DNA of 64,000 nucleotides from Blastopirellula sp. J2-11 (GCF_024584705.1 NZ_CP097384.1:3038001-3102000); one strand, 5' to 3'; shown: positions 44,335 to 53,856, counted from the stretch's first letter. Made by a program: numbers and translations. Notes: a model not told the origin generated them from the sequence alone.

Positions 44335-45396
44335 TTAAGGGATTTGCACCACAGAGCCATCAGAAATTTTTCCCAGCCCTATCAATATTGTGAGGTCCAT
44401 ATTCTCGGGAAAGAAACTCACTGCGCCACTGCCCAACGCGAAATGAGCACCACCCTTGTGCAGGCTTCCGACCTGTCCCCAGCTGTTTAAATTTCCAACA
44501 TCAGGGCGAGTCCATCCAGTCGGAATGTCCCAGACGTTGATCCCAGGATCGACATCACCGCCAGATGCCACCCAGCCACGCATCCCCCAGGCAGGCGCGT
44601 CGCCGTTGTAAACTTCCCGAGTCGTTTCACAGACCATGATCGTATTGGACGTGCCGTCTGTGACATCACGGATTTTACACTTGCTGTTTTCGCCAAACAT
44701 TTTACGTGAGGCGCCTCCCTGGGTCGCCCAGTAATTACAACTAATTGTCTGATCTGAACTCAATTCATAATTTGTTTTGGCAGGCCCCGGTGCGACCGTC
44801 GTTCCATAGGCTGCGCTGGTTCCCAAGTGGGTGCTTCCAGAATCGGAAGGACAGAGAAAGACATCAAGCAGGGTCGTCATCTCATCGGCATTATCAGCCG
44901 GATCGCCAGCCAGCGGCGCACCCGCTCCCGTATAACTGCAGCAATAGCCGGTGTTCTGGGCACTGTTGGCCGAATTCTGATTGATGCTGTCGTAGAGGGC
45001 CGACTGTTCGAGAAAAGGCAGCAGGAAGGACAGGCCATTTTTGTTATGTGTGGTTCTATCGGGATCTGGAGTTCCCAGGGTGCACCACCCGTAGTTGACG
45101 CCGGCCGGAGGAAAGACGCTGTGCGTATCGTGGTAGATATGTAACGCGAGGCCAACTTGCTTTATTTTGTTGATACAAGTAGCACGCCGCGCCGCTTCGC
45201 GAGCTTGTTGCACCGCTGGCAGCAGCAGCGCGATTAAGACGCCGATGATTGCGATCACCACCAGCAGTTCGACCAAGGTAAAGCCGGGTCGAATTCGGCG
45301 AGTTGGTCGAGAAGGCTTCCGGCTGGAAGGTGGTGATTGAACAGCCGGCTGAACGTGAAAAGAACATGCGAGAAGGAGTCGATGAGAGCGAGCCAT
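44335..45396 (-). CDS. DUF1559 protein with long leader (cassette IV)
   Basis: 353 aa. Leader MARSHRLLLACSFHVQPAVQ is almost that of cassette III, then [20 protein letters not shown] and [15 protein letters not shown]. Later blocks: VGLALHIYHDTHSVFPPAGV, DVFLCPSDSGSTHLG, DGTSNTIMVCETTREV and HFALGSGAVSFFPENMD. The body is clearly diverged from cassette III although the leader and promoter are nearly identical, suggesting conversion or duplication of the 5' part. ATG 45396. Confidence 0.9.
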   Translation of the reverse strand: MARSHRLLLACSFHVQPAVQSPPSSRKPSRPTRRIRPGFTLVELLVVIAIIGVLIALLLPAVQQAREAARRATCINKIKQVGLALHIYHDTHSVFPPAGVNYGWCTLGTPDPDRTTHNKNGLSFLLPFLEQSALYDSINQNSANSAQNTGYCCSYTGAGAPLAGDPADNADEMTTLLDVFLCPSDSGSTHLGTSAAYGTTVAPGPAKTNYELSSDQTISCNYWATQGGASRKMFGENSKCKIRDVTDGTSNTIMVCETTREVYNGDAPAWGMRGWVASGGDVDPGINVWDIPTGWTRPDVGNLNSWGQVGSLHKGGAHFALGSGAVSFFPENMDLTILIGLGKISDGSVVQIP

Positions 45397-45740
45397 GAGA
45401 GGAAATCTCCGAATGATATTACGGGATATTACCGCGAACAACGCAACCATCCGCCAGGATCACAAGATCGAGTGTATCGCTATTTGGCATAAAATCGACA
45501 CTTCATTTGATACAGTAATTTGAAATGGCAGCTTGCAATAGATGCAATTAATGGAAAGGGTATCGTAGATGTTCTAGAATGCCTCACTAACGCCTTACAA
45601 CAAAGAAATCTCTTCCCTGTAACCGCGAAAGCGCTACCGATGGGCTGTCTGGTCGGTTTCTAAAACGGATGCGCGTTTCGAGAAAAAACGTCTGAGGAGA
45701 GTCGTCGCCGACTTGTTACATGCTCAAAAAAGCTTGCTTG
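45397..45740. other. Intergenic region upstream of DUF1559 cassette IV
   Basis: 344 nt holding the duplicated promoter block (to about 45545) and then nothing recognised up to the DUF309 stop at 45741. Confidence 0.5.
45510..45538 (-). promoter_or_regulatory. Candidate promoter of DUF1559 cassette IV
   Basis: Minus strand TTGCAA (45538-45533), a 17-nt spacer and CTGTAT (45515-45510). This is the copy of the element at 43366-43394; the -10 differs by one base. Confidence 0.4.
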
Positions 45741-46244
45741 TTATGCGGTCGTGATCGCGACGGCAAAGATGCGTCGGACCGGCGCCGTTTCCTGGTTTTG
45801 ATAGGCGTCGGGGTGCGCAGTGAGATCTGCGGCGAGTTGGCGAATTGCCAACAGATGGATGGGTAAGATCGATTCGTCGGCGGCGCTAAGCAGTTCTAAC
45901 GCTCGGGCCGCATGTCGCGCGACGCCTATCGGCGCTCCTTCGCGCGCCTTGACTCCGGCGGCGGCTAGCTTGATGAGGCCTTTGATCGCATCGGCTTGCT
46001 CTCCTCCTCTTCCCAAGGCTTGCCAGACGGCTTCCCAGGCCTCGTGCGCTTCCCAATAGTAGCCGGTGTTAAAGAGATCGATTCCCCACAAAAAGCATTC
46101 GCAAGTTCGCAGCTCGACCGGCGTCGCGAGCTTTGGCGGATGCATCTGGTAGCTATGTCCGTCAGGATGCGACAGCGGATGAACGTGCATCCCCGGCACG
46201 TAGGAATAAGGAGGAAGCTGCAGGTGGGGGACGTAACGATGCAT
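45741..46244 (-). CDS. DUF309 protein
   Basis: 167 aa, a DUF309-type helical protein. The family signature is clear: FNTGYYWEAHEAWEAVWQAL (the H-x-x-W-E-x-x-W core), then EQADAIKGLIKLAAAGVKAR. An N-terminal extension rich in His/Pro (HLQLPPYSYVPGMHVHPLSH) precedes it. Function unknown; conserved His/Glu/Trp residues may bind metal. ATG 46244; the much longer frame to 46658 overlaps the divergent SDR gene and is not real. Confidence 0.85.
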   Translation of the reverse strand: MHRYVPHLQLPPYSYVPGMHVHPLSHPDGHSYQMHPPKLATPVELRTCECFLWGIDLFNTGYYWEAHEAWEAVWQALGRGGEQADAIKGLIKLAAAGVKAREGAPIGVARHAARALELLSAADESILPIHLLAIRQLAADLTAHPDAYQNQETAPVRRIFAVAITTA

Positions 46245-46329
46245 CGGCGGCTCTGGTTTTCTCCAACGGACTGGGGCCGTATGCTGAGTAGGAGCGAACG
46301 GCCGACGGCAATCGTAAGGATAGCGACAA

Positions 46330-47019
46330 GTGAGCGAAGCGAAAGTTATTGTGGTCACAGGAGCCACCCGCGGGCTAGGCCGGGCGCTGGTGTCCAAGTT
46401 TGCCGACGCGGGACATACGGTCATCGGCTGCGGGCGAAATGCGGAGCATGTCGCCAAGTTAACGGAGCAGTTGGGAGGCCCGCATCGGTTTGACGTGCTC
46501 GACGTGACGCAGTACGAAGCGGTCGCGGCTTGGGGTGCCGAGGTGATCGCCCAGTTTGGTCCGCCTGATCTGCTGGTCAACAACGCCGCGTTGATGAACG
46601 AGTCCAAAGTGCTGTGGGAGATTGATCCCCAAGAATTCAGCAATCTGATGGACGTCAATCTGAAAGGGATGTTTTACGTCCTCCGCAGCTTCGTACCGGC
46701 GATGGTCGCACGCCAGCAGGGGGTGATCGTCAACTTCAGTTCGGGCTGGGGCCGTTCGGTTTCGCCGAAAGTAGCGCCCTACTGCAGCACCAAATATGGG
46801 GTCGAAGGAATGACGCTGGCGCTGGCGAAAGAACTTCCCCGCGGCATGGCGGCGGTTCCGTTTAGTCCCGGCGCGGTGAACACCGATATGTTGCAGATTT
46901 GTTTGGGCGAAAGTGCGAATGGATTTTCCTCGGCCGAGAAATGGGCCGAGGTCGGCGCCCCCTTTTTGTTGAAACTTGGTCCCCGCGACAACGGCAAGTC
47001 GCTTACCGCATCTGTCTAA
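46330..47019 (+). CDS. SDR-family oxidoreductase
   Basis: 229 aa, classical short-chain dehydrogenase. GATRGLGRALVSKFADAG is the nucleotide motif, LLVNNAALMNES the NNAG variant, VIVNFSSGWGRS contains the catalytic Ser and YCSTKYGVEGM the YxxxK. GTG start at 46330. The C-terminus is shorter than usual. Substrate unknown. Its TAA directly touches the GTG of the next gene, so translation of the two is probably coupled. Divergent from DUF309. Confidence 0.86.
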   Translation: MSEAKVIVVTGATRGLGRALVSKFADAGHTVIGCGRNAEHVAKLTEQLGGPHRFDVLDVTQYEAVAAWGAEVIAQFGPPDLLVNNAALMNESKVLWEIDPQEFSNLMDVNLKGMFYVLRSFVPAMVARQQGVIVNFSSGWGRSVSPKVAPYCSTKYGVEGMTLALAKELPRGMAAVPFSPGAVNTDMLQICLGESANGFSSAEKWAEVGAPFLLKLGPRDNGKSLTASV

Positions 47020-47538
47020 GTGACCCGTCGCATGCGCGAACATCCCGCCGATCAGAACGAAGATCGCCTTTTGGGCGAGTGCGACATGCGCCGCGAGCGG
47101 CGCAGCGGCCCGGGGGGGCAGCACCGGAACAAAGTGGAGACCGCCGTCGTATTGACCCATCAGCCGACCAAGATCAGTGCCGAAGCGAACGAGCGCCGGT
47201 CCCAGGCCGAAAATCGCCAAATTGCGATCTTTCGGCTAAGATTACGCTTGGCGGTGCAGGTTCGTTGCGAGACTTCGCTCGACGCTTCCCCCAGTTCGCT
47301 CTGGAAATCGCGGGTGCGGGGAGGCAAGATCGCCGTGAATCCAACGCATGATGACTTTCCGTCGCTGTTGGCCGAAGGGCTCGATTACCTCGCGGCGGCC
47401 GATTGGGATGCAAAACGAACGGCTCAGGCGTTATCTTGCAGTACGACGCAGTTGGTCCGTTTTCTTAAAGACGAGCCTGCCGCGTTTCAACAATTCAATC
47501 AACAGCGGGCCGAGCGTGGTTTGCGCCCGTTGACATAG
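47020..47538 (+). CDS. Release-factor-like GGQ protein
   Basis: 172 aa. The RF-1 family catalytic loop is present: RRSGPGGQHRNKVETAVVLTH, the GGQ-containing signature of class I release factors and rescue factors. It lacks the codon-recognition domains of RF1/RF2 and is in the size range of ArfB/YaeJ or the planctomycete stand-alone RF-like proteins. The C-terminal part (about 105-170) has two predicted helices (TQLVRFLKDEPAAFQQFNQQ), not the typical basic ArfB tail. Ribosome rescue is likely, but a different target is possible. It starts at GTG immediately after the SDR stop; GTG 47020 or ATG 47032 are possible. Confidence 0.8.
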   Translation: MTRRMREHPADQNEDRLLGECDMRRERRSGPGGQHRNKVETAVVLTHQPTKISAEANERRSQAENRQIAIFRLRLRLAVQVRCETSLDASPSSLWKSRVRGGKIAVNPTHDDFPSLLAEGLDYLAAADWDAKRTAQALSCSTTQLVRFLKDEPAAFQQFNQQRAERGLRPLT

Positions 47539-47615
47539 TTACTCGCGAACCGCACCCAGCGGACCGTTCCTAGGGAAGGAGCGAGCGAGTGGACGCTTCA
47601 ACCAAGGATAGTGCG

Positions 47616-50369
47616 ATGCGAATTTGGATAGCTTTGCTCGGAATCAGCGTCATGTCGCTGGCCTCTTCTGGCGCCGCCGCCGCCGAGGCGATCGCGATCA
47701 GCGGACAACCGTTCGGCGTTGGTCAAATCACGGTCTCGTTTCAAAAAGCGGACTTTGGCGACCCGATCGACAGCAACGGTTTTTCGATCCATGAAACCGA
47801 TAACCGGATCTTCTATCCCGCGTTTGAAAAACAACGCGTGCTTGGATTCCTGCAGGCGCTGACGGGGATCAACAACGTCACGCCGCCGCAACGGTTGACG
47901 ATTTACTTTTTGTTCACGGGGACCGAACCGCTCGACATTACGGTTGCAACGCCGACTCCGCAAAAATTTCGCCTGACGCCGACTCCTCCGCCGCATGCAT
48001 CGATGCTGACAGCGATGGAGATGCTCTGGTGGCGCAAGTATCACGAGAATCTACGTGAACAAAAAGAGTGGGCCAACTACCCGATGGTGATGGAGACCTA
48101 CATGACCGCGATGCTGTCGCGGCGATTGGGTTTGCCGGCGCCTCCGCTATCGCAAAATGATTTGAAAGATCGAGACGCGTTCAGTCCTGAACAGTCGGTC
48201 TTCGTGCTGCTCAACTCTGACAAAGTTCGCGCCGCCGAGATGCGTTCGGTGATGCTGGACGAATCGATTACCGACCCGGCTGATTTACCGGCGCCGCGGC
48301 CGATCAACTGGTCTGATATTATCGCGCCCCGGCCGGCCTCTGATGTTCCGATAGAACCGCTGGCGAAAGCGGCGCCGCCCGACTGCTTTTACATCCGCTT
48401 CGGCAAGTTGAGCAACTATCTTTGGTTCAACAAGCTGATGGAGGAAAACGGCGGCGATCTGGGGATGATGATCGCGAATCGCGGCGTCAAGCTTGAGCTG
48501 AACGAAGTTGTCCAAAAGCAGTTGGCGTTGAAACAGTCGGAACTGTCCGAGCTGTTTGGCGATTCGGTCGTCGCCGACGTCGCGATGATCGGTCGTGACG
48601 CCTACACCCGCGAGGGAGCGGCGTTTGGGTTGCTCTTTCAGGCCAAATCGAATGACCTGCTCGCAAACGACATCAACACCAATCGGAAAGAATCGCTGAA
48701 GCTGAACAAAAAGCTAGGCGCCAAACTAGAAACGATCACGATCGCCGGCAAGGAGATCTCGGCGTTAACGACGCCGGACAACAAGATTCGTTCGTTCTAC
48801 GCTCGTCGGGGTGATTTTCACCTGGTGACCACTTCGCGCACGATCGCCGAACGATTTGTCACGTTAAACCCCGATACCGACAGCCTGGGGGCGACGGCCG
48901 AGTTTCAACAGGCGCGCACCTTTTTGCCGCTGAAGCGGGAAGACACGATTTTCTGCTACATGTCGTCGCAGTTCTTTCAGGGGTTGTATAGCCCGCAGTA
49001 CCGCGTCGAACTGCGCCGCCGATTGCGCGCGACGACCGAGATCGAACTGCTGAAAATGGCGCGAGCGGCGGCGATGAACGAAGGGTTTGTCAAACTCTCG
49101 GAGGATGAGTTGATCGAACGCGGCTTTTTGCCGACTTCGTTCGGACGCCGCAGCGACGGCAGTCGAGTTGTGGAGATTGATGGAGCGCTGCAAGATTCGT
49201 TGCGCGGAGCGCCGGGCAACTTTTTACCGATTGCCGATGTTCCGGTGACCAAGGTCAACGTCGCGGAGGCTCGCGATTTTGAGCGTGTTCGTGAATTTCA
49301 CGTCTCTCATTGGAGCCAGATGGATCCGCTCATGGCGGGCATCTACCGCTTTAAGCTTGACGACAAGGGGACGGAACGACTGACGATTGATGCGCGGATG
49401 ACGCCGTTTGTCGAAGAGAAATACGGCATGCTGACCGATCGGTTAGGCCCGCCGCTAAAACGTCAAATTGCTCCGGCTGCGCGTGACGTCGCGATGCTTC
49501 AGTTTGTGCTGAAGGGGGACTTGGACAATCAACTGTATCACTACGCGCTCGGTTTGCAGGATGTGCCGTTTCCGATCGATAACTACGCCAGCGGCGGAAT
49601 TCTCAATACGTTGCGGATGATGCAGGCGACGCCCGGCTATCTGACCGCGTGGCCGAAGCCTGGTTTGCTGGACAAAATTCCGGTGATCGGTGCGTTCGCC
49701 GCGCCGGATCAATATGGTTACTCGCAGTTTCCGCTGGGACTTTGGCGGCGCGAGTACAACGGCTTCTCGACGCTGTCGTTCCACTTTGACATTTTGCGGA
49801 ACGTAACGCCGCAGTTGGCGCTGACCGAGGACGAGCATCCTGCTCAGGCGCGCTTACACATCGGCGACATCTCGGACGCCGATGTGACTCCCCTCGCCAA
49901 CGCGATGGCGCAGTCTTGGGCGAAACGAGGCTCGCTGGGAAGTGCGCGCTTGTTTAACGCGGTTTCCGCGCAGCTCGGCGTGCCGGAGGAGAAAGCGAAA
50001 GACTTTGTGGAAGACCTGCTGGCCCTGCAGTTTGTCTGTCCGCTGGAAGGAACCTATGAGATCACCGGCACGGGAGACGCGATGCGGTGGCAATCGACCG
50101 CCTGGGGAGACGAGCAACTAGAGTTTGAAGCCAACTTCTTGAAATGGTTCCGCGGCCTGAACGCGCGCGTCAACATGGGAGACGGGCAAGTGGTGCTCAA
50201 CGCCGAACTCGATATGTGGCGCGAAAAACCAGAGCCGTCGCTGAAGCTGCCGACCTTCAACTTCTTTGGTCTCGGCGCTGCGCCGAAAGCGAAAGAGGAG
50301 AAGAAGCCGGTGAAGAAAAAGCCGGCGGAAGAAATCGCTCCTCCGCAGACGGAAGGGCGCGACTTCTAG
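47616..50369 (+). CDS. Large secreted planctomycete protein, function unknown
   Basis: 917 aa. Signal peptide MRIWIALLGISVMSLASSGA. No catalytic motif is recognised. Features: FGVGQITVSFQKADFGDPID near the start, a helical middle part (for example RVELRRRLRATTEIELLKMA), and a Lys/Pro-rich C-terminal tail (KAKEEKKPVKKKPAEE). It looks like a large periplasmic or surface protein with several globular parts. ATG 47616 has AAGGA at 8 nt and begins the signal peptide; a GTG at 47589 also has AAGGAG, so either start is possible. It stands alone between operons. Confidence 0.72.
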   Translation: MRIWIALLGISVMSLASSGAAAAEAIAISGQPFGVGQITVSFQKADFGDPIDSNGFSIHETDNRIFYPAFEKQRVLGFLQALTGINNVTPPQRLTIYFLFTGTEPLDITVATPTPQKFRLTPTPPPHASMLTAMEMLWWRKYHENLREQKEWANYPMVMETYMTAMLSRRLGLPAPPLSQNDLKDRDAFSPEQSVFVLLNSDKVRAAEMRSVMLDESITDPADLPAPRPINWSDIIAPRPASDVPIEPLAKAAPPDCFYIRFGKLSNYLWFNKLMEENGGDLGMMIANRGVKLELNEVVQKQLALKQSELSELFGDSVVADVAMIGRDAYTREGAAFGLLFQAKSNDLLANDINTNRKESLKLNKKLGAKLETITIAGKEISALTTPDNKIRSFYARRGDFHLVTTSRTIAERFVTLNPDTDSLGATAEFQQARTFLPLKREDTIFCYMSSQFFQGLYSPQYRVELRRRLRATTEIELLKMARAAAMNEGFVKLSEDELIERGFLPTSFGRRSDGSRVVEIDGALQDSLRGAPGNFLPIADVPVTKVNVAEARDFERVREFHVSHWSQMDPLMAGIYRFKLDDKGTERLTIDARMTPFVEEKYGMLTDRLGPPLKRQIAPAARDVAMLQFVLKGDLDNQLYHYALGLQDVPFPIDNYASGGILNTLRMMQATPGYLTAWPKPGLLDKIPVIGAFAAPDQYGYSQFPLGLWRREYNGFSTLSFHFDILRNVTPQLALTEDEHPAQARLHIGDISDADVTPLANAMAQSWAKRGSLGSARLFNAVSAQLGVPEEKAKDFVEDLLALQFVCPLEGTYEITGTGDAMRWQSTAWGDEQLEFEANFLKWFRGLNARVNMGDGQVVLNAELDMWREKPEPSLKLPTFNFFGLGAAPKAKEEKKPVKKKPAEEIAPPQTEGRDF

Positions 50370-50541
50370 CACGGAATGAGTGATAGAGGAAATCGTTCTA
50401 GATCAATGACGGAGCGATTGGATTCGATGGAAAACTTGACAAGCTGCACGCAGGATACTTCGAGTGAAGCGGAAACAGTGCAGCGCGAATTTATGGCGTT
50501 CGCTTTCAGACTTAGCGCCGAGATGTGAGCGAGTCAAGGTT

Positions 50542-52542
50542 TTACCCTTCCTCTTCTCCCCGCATCGCGCGCCACATTTCGGCTAATTCGCGCTCGAATC
50601 CTCCCGAGAGGATCGGAAAGCGGCACCAGGTTTTCGGGTCTAGGTTCTCGTCATCCAAGTGGAAGCTGGGAGCGTAACGCTCGCGCTTCCACTGGTTGCG
50701 CGACCAGAGCTTGAAGAACCGCTCGATCCAGACGGCCAATTGCTGCTCGTCGTATTGCGGAAGCTGGGCCAGCATTTGGCGATACGTTTCTAGCGGCGAT
50801 TGCTTGTCGCGGATCGCCGCCCGTTCGATGGCGTCGAGCAAGTCGTACGGCATCAGGTCGTCTTCGTCGGTCTGCTTTGACTCTTGCGGGCGAAGTTCGG
50901 CGGTCGGCGCTTGAACGTTGATTGCGTTCAATTCGGGCGTCGCACCAAAGCCAGCCGGTCCGGTCGTTTCCATCCAGCTGAGCCATAGTCGCAAAAAGGC
51001 TTTGTCGATGCCGGCGATCGGACAGAGCCCGCCGCTGGTGTCGCCGTCCATGGTTGCGTATCCAACCGCCGCTTCCGAGCGATTGCTGGTCGACAACAGC
51101 AACGAACCGCGCAGATTCGCCAGCAGCCAGACGCTGGGCGAACGTGTGCGAGCCTGGATGTTTTGCAGCGCGATGTCGTCGGTCGCCCACGTGAGGGGGC
51201 GCCCCAACGCCTGCGCGCCAAGTTCCGTATACAGTTCGACCAGGCGATCGATGTGAAAGTGATGAAAGTTGGCGTGGATCGCGGCGGCGACCTGCTTGGC
51301 CGCTTGAAGCGTGGTTTCTCCGCTGTTGCGAGTCGCTTGATAAACGCAATCGAGAGTCGCGGTCACCAGCGCCTCGATCGACTCGGCTTCTTTGGCGGCC
51401 GGAATAAAAGGGAGGGACTCTTTTAACGCTCCAAAGCCCAACTCTTCGGCCGCCATGCGTAGCGACAGACTGCACAACAGCGCGGTCGCGGCCGAATCGG
51501 CGCCTCCGCTGAGCGAAACGACATAGCCGCGCGAATGACTCTTGCGCAGATAGTCGTAAAGCCCCAGCGCGACGGCGCGGGTGAACTCTTCCTGCTTGAC
51601 ATCGCTCCCTGTTTCCCATGTCGCTCGTTCAAAGTGACTTGGCTCCGGCTCGATTTCGGGAAGGGTAAAGGGAACGCGAACAACCGGTTGCAGCGTACCT
51701 TGATAGTCGGGGCGGAACGCATCGCTACGAGCGCGATACATGCGCGTCAGATCGAGATCGATCACCGCCGTCGTGACCAGATAGGCATGGAACGAGAGTC
51801 GCGGGCCAACCGTCAACATGCGGCCGCCGGAAGCGATCATCGCGTCGCCGTCATAGATGGCGCGGCCTGCTTCGTTCCCCAGCAGATTGGCGTAAACGTA
51901 ACTGGTGTGAAACGCTCTCGATCCCTCCAGCACAAATCGCTGACGGATTTCATGCTTGCCGAACGCAAAGTGGCTGGCGCTTGGATTTAAGATAATGTCG
52001 ACGCCGATTCGCGCCTGTCGACTGCCAGGGCGATCGGCGACCCAAGCGTCTTCGCAGATTTCTAATCCGATCAACGCATCATCAATGCGGAAGACCAAAT
52101 CGCCAAACGGGTACGAGCGACCCTCGATTTCGACTTCGGCCCGCAGTCCTTCAGGCCAAGGTTTAAACCAGCGAGGCTCGTAATGAATGCCGTCGCCGGC
52201 CAGATTTTGTTTGGGGACGAAGCCGGCGATCTCGCCGTCGGCCAGGACCGCGACCACATTGTAGAGCACGCCGCGGTAAGGCATCGGCAAGCCGAGCGTG
52301 ACAAACATGTCGCGCGTGTGCGGCGCGATCTTTTGCAGTATCGCCAACGCGGTATGTTGCATGTCGGCCGAAAGAAACGCATCCTCACAACCGTAGCCGG
52401 TAATGCACAGCTCCGGCAGGCACAGGATCGACGCTTCGTTGAGATTTGCTTCTTCGATCGCGGCGAGGATACGGTCGCAGTTTCCCTGCCAATCGAGCGG
52501 CGTTTGATTGACGACGGCGGCAGCGACCTTGACCAGTTTCAC
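50542..52542 (-). CDS. nadE: Glutamine-dependent NAD+ synthetase
   Basis: 666 aa, the last step of NAD synthesis, with an N-terminal nitrilase-type glutaminase (about 1-290) and a C-terminal ammonia-using NAD synthetase. Glutaminase triad Glu (CLPELCITGYG), Lys (PKQNLAGDG) and Cys (LEICEDAW) are visible. The synthetase P-loop is YVVSLSGGADSAA, and the C-terminal SNRSEAAVGYATMDGDTSGG is typical. GTG 52542 is chosen so the protein starts MKLVKVAAA, with AAAGGG 8 nt upstream; a TTG at 52545 is one codon earlier. Confidence 0.95.
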   Translation of the reverse strand: MKLVKVAAAVVNQTPLDWQGNCDRILAAIEEANLNEASILCLPELCITGYGCEDAFLSADMQHTALAILQKIAPHTRDMFVTLGLPMPYRGVLYNVVAVLADGEIAGFVPKQNLAGDGIHYEPRWFKPWPEGLRAEVEIEGRSYPFGDLVFRIDDALIGLEICEDAWVADRPGSRQARIGVDIILNPSASHFAFGKHEIRQRFVLEGSRAFHTSYVYANLLGNEAGRAIYDGDAMIASGGRMLTVGPRLSFHAYLVTTAVIDLDLTRMYRARSDAFRPDYQGTLQPVVRVPFTLPEIEPEPSHFERATWETGSDVKQEEFTRAVALGLYDYLRKSHSRGYVVSLSGGADSAATALLCSLSLRMAAEELGFGALKESLPFIPAAKEAESIEALVTATLDCVYQATRNSGETTLQAAKQVAAAIHANFHHFHIDRLVELYTELGAQALGRPLTWATDDIALQNIQARTRSPSVWLLANLRGSLLLSTSNRSEAAVGYATMDGDTSGGLCPIAGIDKAFLRLWLSWMETTGPAGFGATPELNAINVQAPTAELRPQESKQTDEDDLMPYDLLDAIERAAIRDKQSPLETYRQMLAQLPQYDEQQLAVWIERFFKLWSRNQWKRERYAPSFHLDDENLDPKTWCRFPILSGGFERELAEMWRAMRGEEEG

Positions 52543-52633
52543 CAAATGGACCCTTTAAGGTGTCGAAATAACACTATCTATAGAATAACTAGATGCCGCC
52601 CGAGGAAAAGAGGTTCGCGGTCGGCACTCTATT

Positions 52634-53347
52634 CTACGCTAGCAGAAAGAGGCTGCTGGCCGATTTGAGATCGGCTTGCGAATAGGCGGCTTCCGCTTCT
52701 TGGGCGAAATAGCTGATGATCGACGATTTGGCTGCGGCGTCGGCGTTGCTTGGGCCGGAGGACGCATTCACGTCGACCCTGGCGAGGAGCGAATCGCCAT
52801 CGAGCCCCTCTTCTGCCGTTGGGTCTGCGTTTTGTTGTTGCAGCTCTTGCTGGGCCGACTGAATCAGTTGGACCGCGGCTGCAGCGACCGCTTGATCTTG
52901 CGATGAGGGCTCACTGGGCGAAAGGGCGGCCGCTTGAATCACTCGAGCCTTTTGGAGCGTCGCTTCAGGGTCTCCGTCGATGGGAGACGTATCGATTTGG
53001 ACTTCGCCGCCGATCGCATATCGCTGGCCGTCTGGGCCTTGCTGATAGGTGAACGTCGGGCCTCCCAGGGCAAAGCCGCCAGCCGCCGCCAAATGGGCTT
53101 GTTCGTGTTGACGAACCTCTTGGTCGCGGCTCTCGAGCTTCTGGACTTGTTCTTGCTCTTCCGGCGTCAGCTCTGTCGCAGCGGCTGCGGCCTGGGCTTC
53201 GGGAGAGAGGGTGAGTTCATCCTCGGGCTGCGTCGACGGTTTGGCGTCATCACTGGAAACGCAATTGGAGCAAGCCGACGTCGATCCGCTGCGCAGCGTC
53301 GAGCCGATGAGGCTGGTCGACGAAAGTAGCAACGGTTGAACGTGCAT
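52634..53347 (-). CDS. SprA-related putative metalloprotease
   Basis: 237 aa. A SprA-related domain (PF12118 type) spans about 60-150, with the zinc HExxH motif VRQHEQAHLAAAGG (H81, E82, H85) and FTYQQGPDGQRYAIGGEVQI. N-terminal residues hold SACSNCVSSDD, a low-complexity linker. Function unknown; the HExxH suggests metal-dependent hydrolysis. It is between nadE and another zincin-like gene. Confidence 0.8.
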   Translation of the reverse strand: MHVQPLLLSSTSLIGSTLRSGSTSACSNCVSSDDAKPSTQPEDELTLSPEAQAAAAATELTPEEQEQVQKLESRDQEVRQHEQAHLAAAGGFALGGPTFTYQQGPDGQRYAIGGEVQIDTSPIDGDPEATLQKARVIQAAALSPSEPSSQDQAVAAAAVQLIQSAQQELQQQNADPTAEEGLDGDSLLARVDVNASSGPSNADAAAKSSIISYFAQEAEAAYSQADLKSASSLFLLA

Positions 53348-53460
53348 GGCCAGAGTGCGGTTTGAAAATGGGAATGCTCCATTTTCAATTTCGACCTTGG
53401 GCGGCGAAGTCTTGGCTAGTTTTCCGAAAATACTGGTTATGCAACCAGAAATTGTCGCGA

Positions 53461-53856
53461 TTAGCCGTAGCCAAGCTCTTGCAGGTCGTCTTCTGAGAGC
53501 CCGTGAAAATGCCCAAGTTCATGCAGGACGGTGATGCGAATTTGATTCCGGAGCTCATCGCGCGTCAGGTTTCCGGCGACCGAGATCGTTTGGGCGATGA
53601 TCCCTTCGCGAAATATCTGGATCGCGTCTGACAAGATTCCGCTGTGCGTCACGCTTTTTTCGGTCAGCGGAATGCCGGTGTAGAGGCCACAGAGGTGACT
53701 GCGGTGCTGGATCTGCAATTGCTTCATCAAGCCGAGTGACGGATAGTCTTCGACGTACAGAGGGACTTGATCAAGGATTTGATGGACCGCTTCGGGCAGC
53801 GCGGCCAAAACGGCGTCGAGTTCCGTGTCGAAATGATCTCGTAGTTCTGAATTCAT
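53461..53856 (-). CDS. Zincin-like metallopeptidase family protein
   Basis: 131 aa, PF06262-type (zincin_1) protein. Zinc motif H112-E-L-G-H116 in TVLHELGHFHGLSEDDLQEL, which also supplies the typical downstream Asp. Residues 30-100 include VPLYVEDYPS and HLCGLYTGIPLTEKS, common in the family. Its biological substrate is not known. ATG 53856; the frame from 53970 adds non-conserved residues. Two such putative metalloproteases lie head-to-tail here. Confidence 0.85.
   Translation of the reverse strand: MNSELRDHFDTELDAVLAALPEAVHQILDQVPLYVEDYPSLGLMKQLQIQHRSHLCGLYTGIPLTEKSVTHSGILSDAIQIFREGIIAQTISVAGNLTRDELRNQIRITVLHELGHFHGLSEDDLQELGYG

Noticed and set aside
46245-46658. N-terminal extension of the DUF309 frame
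   Set aside because: Runs antisense into the SDR gene (46330-47019) and shows no conserved residues; the internal ATG at 46244 fits the family.
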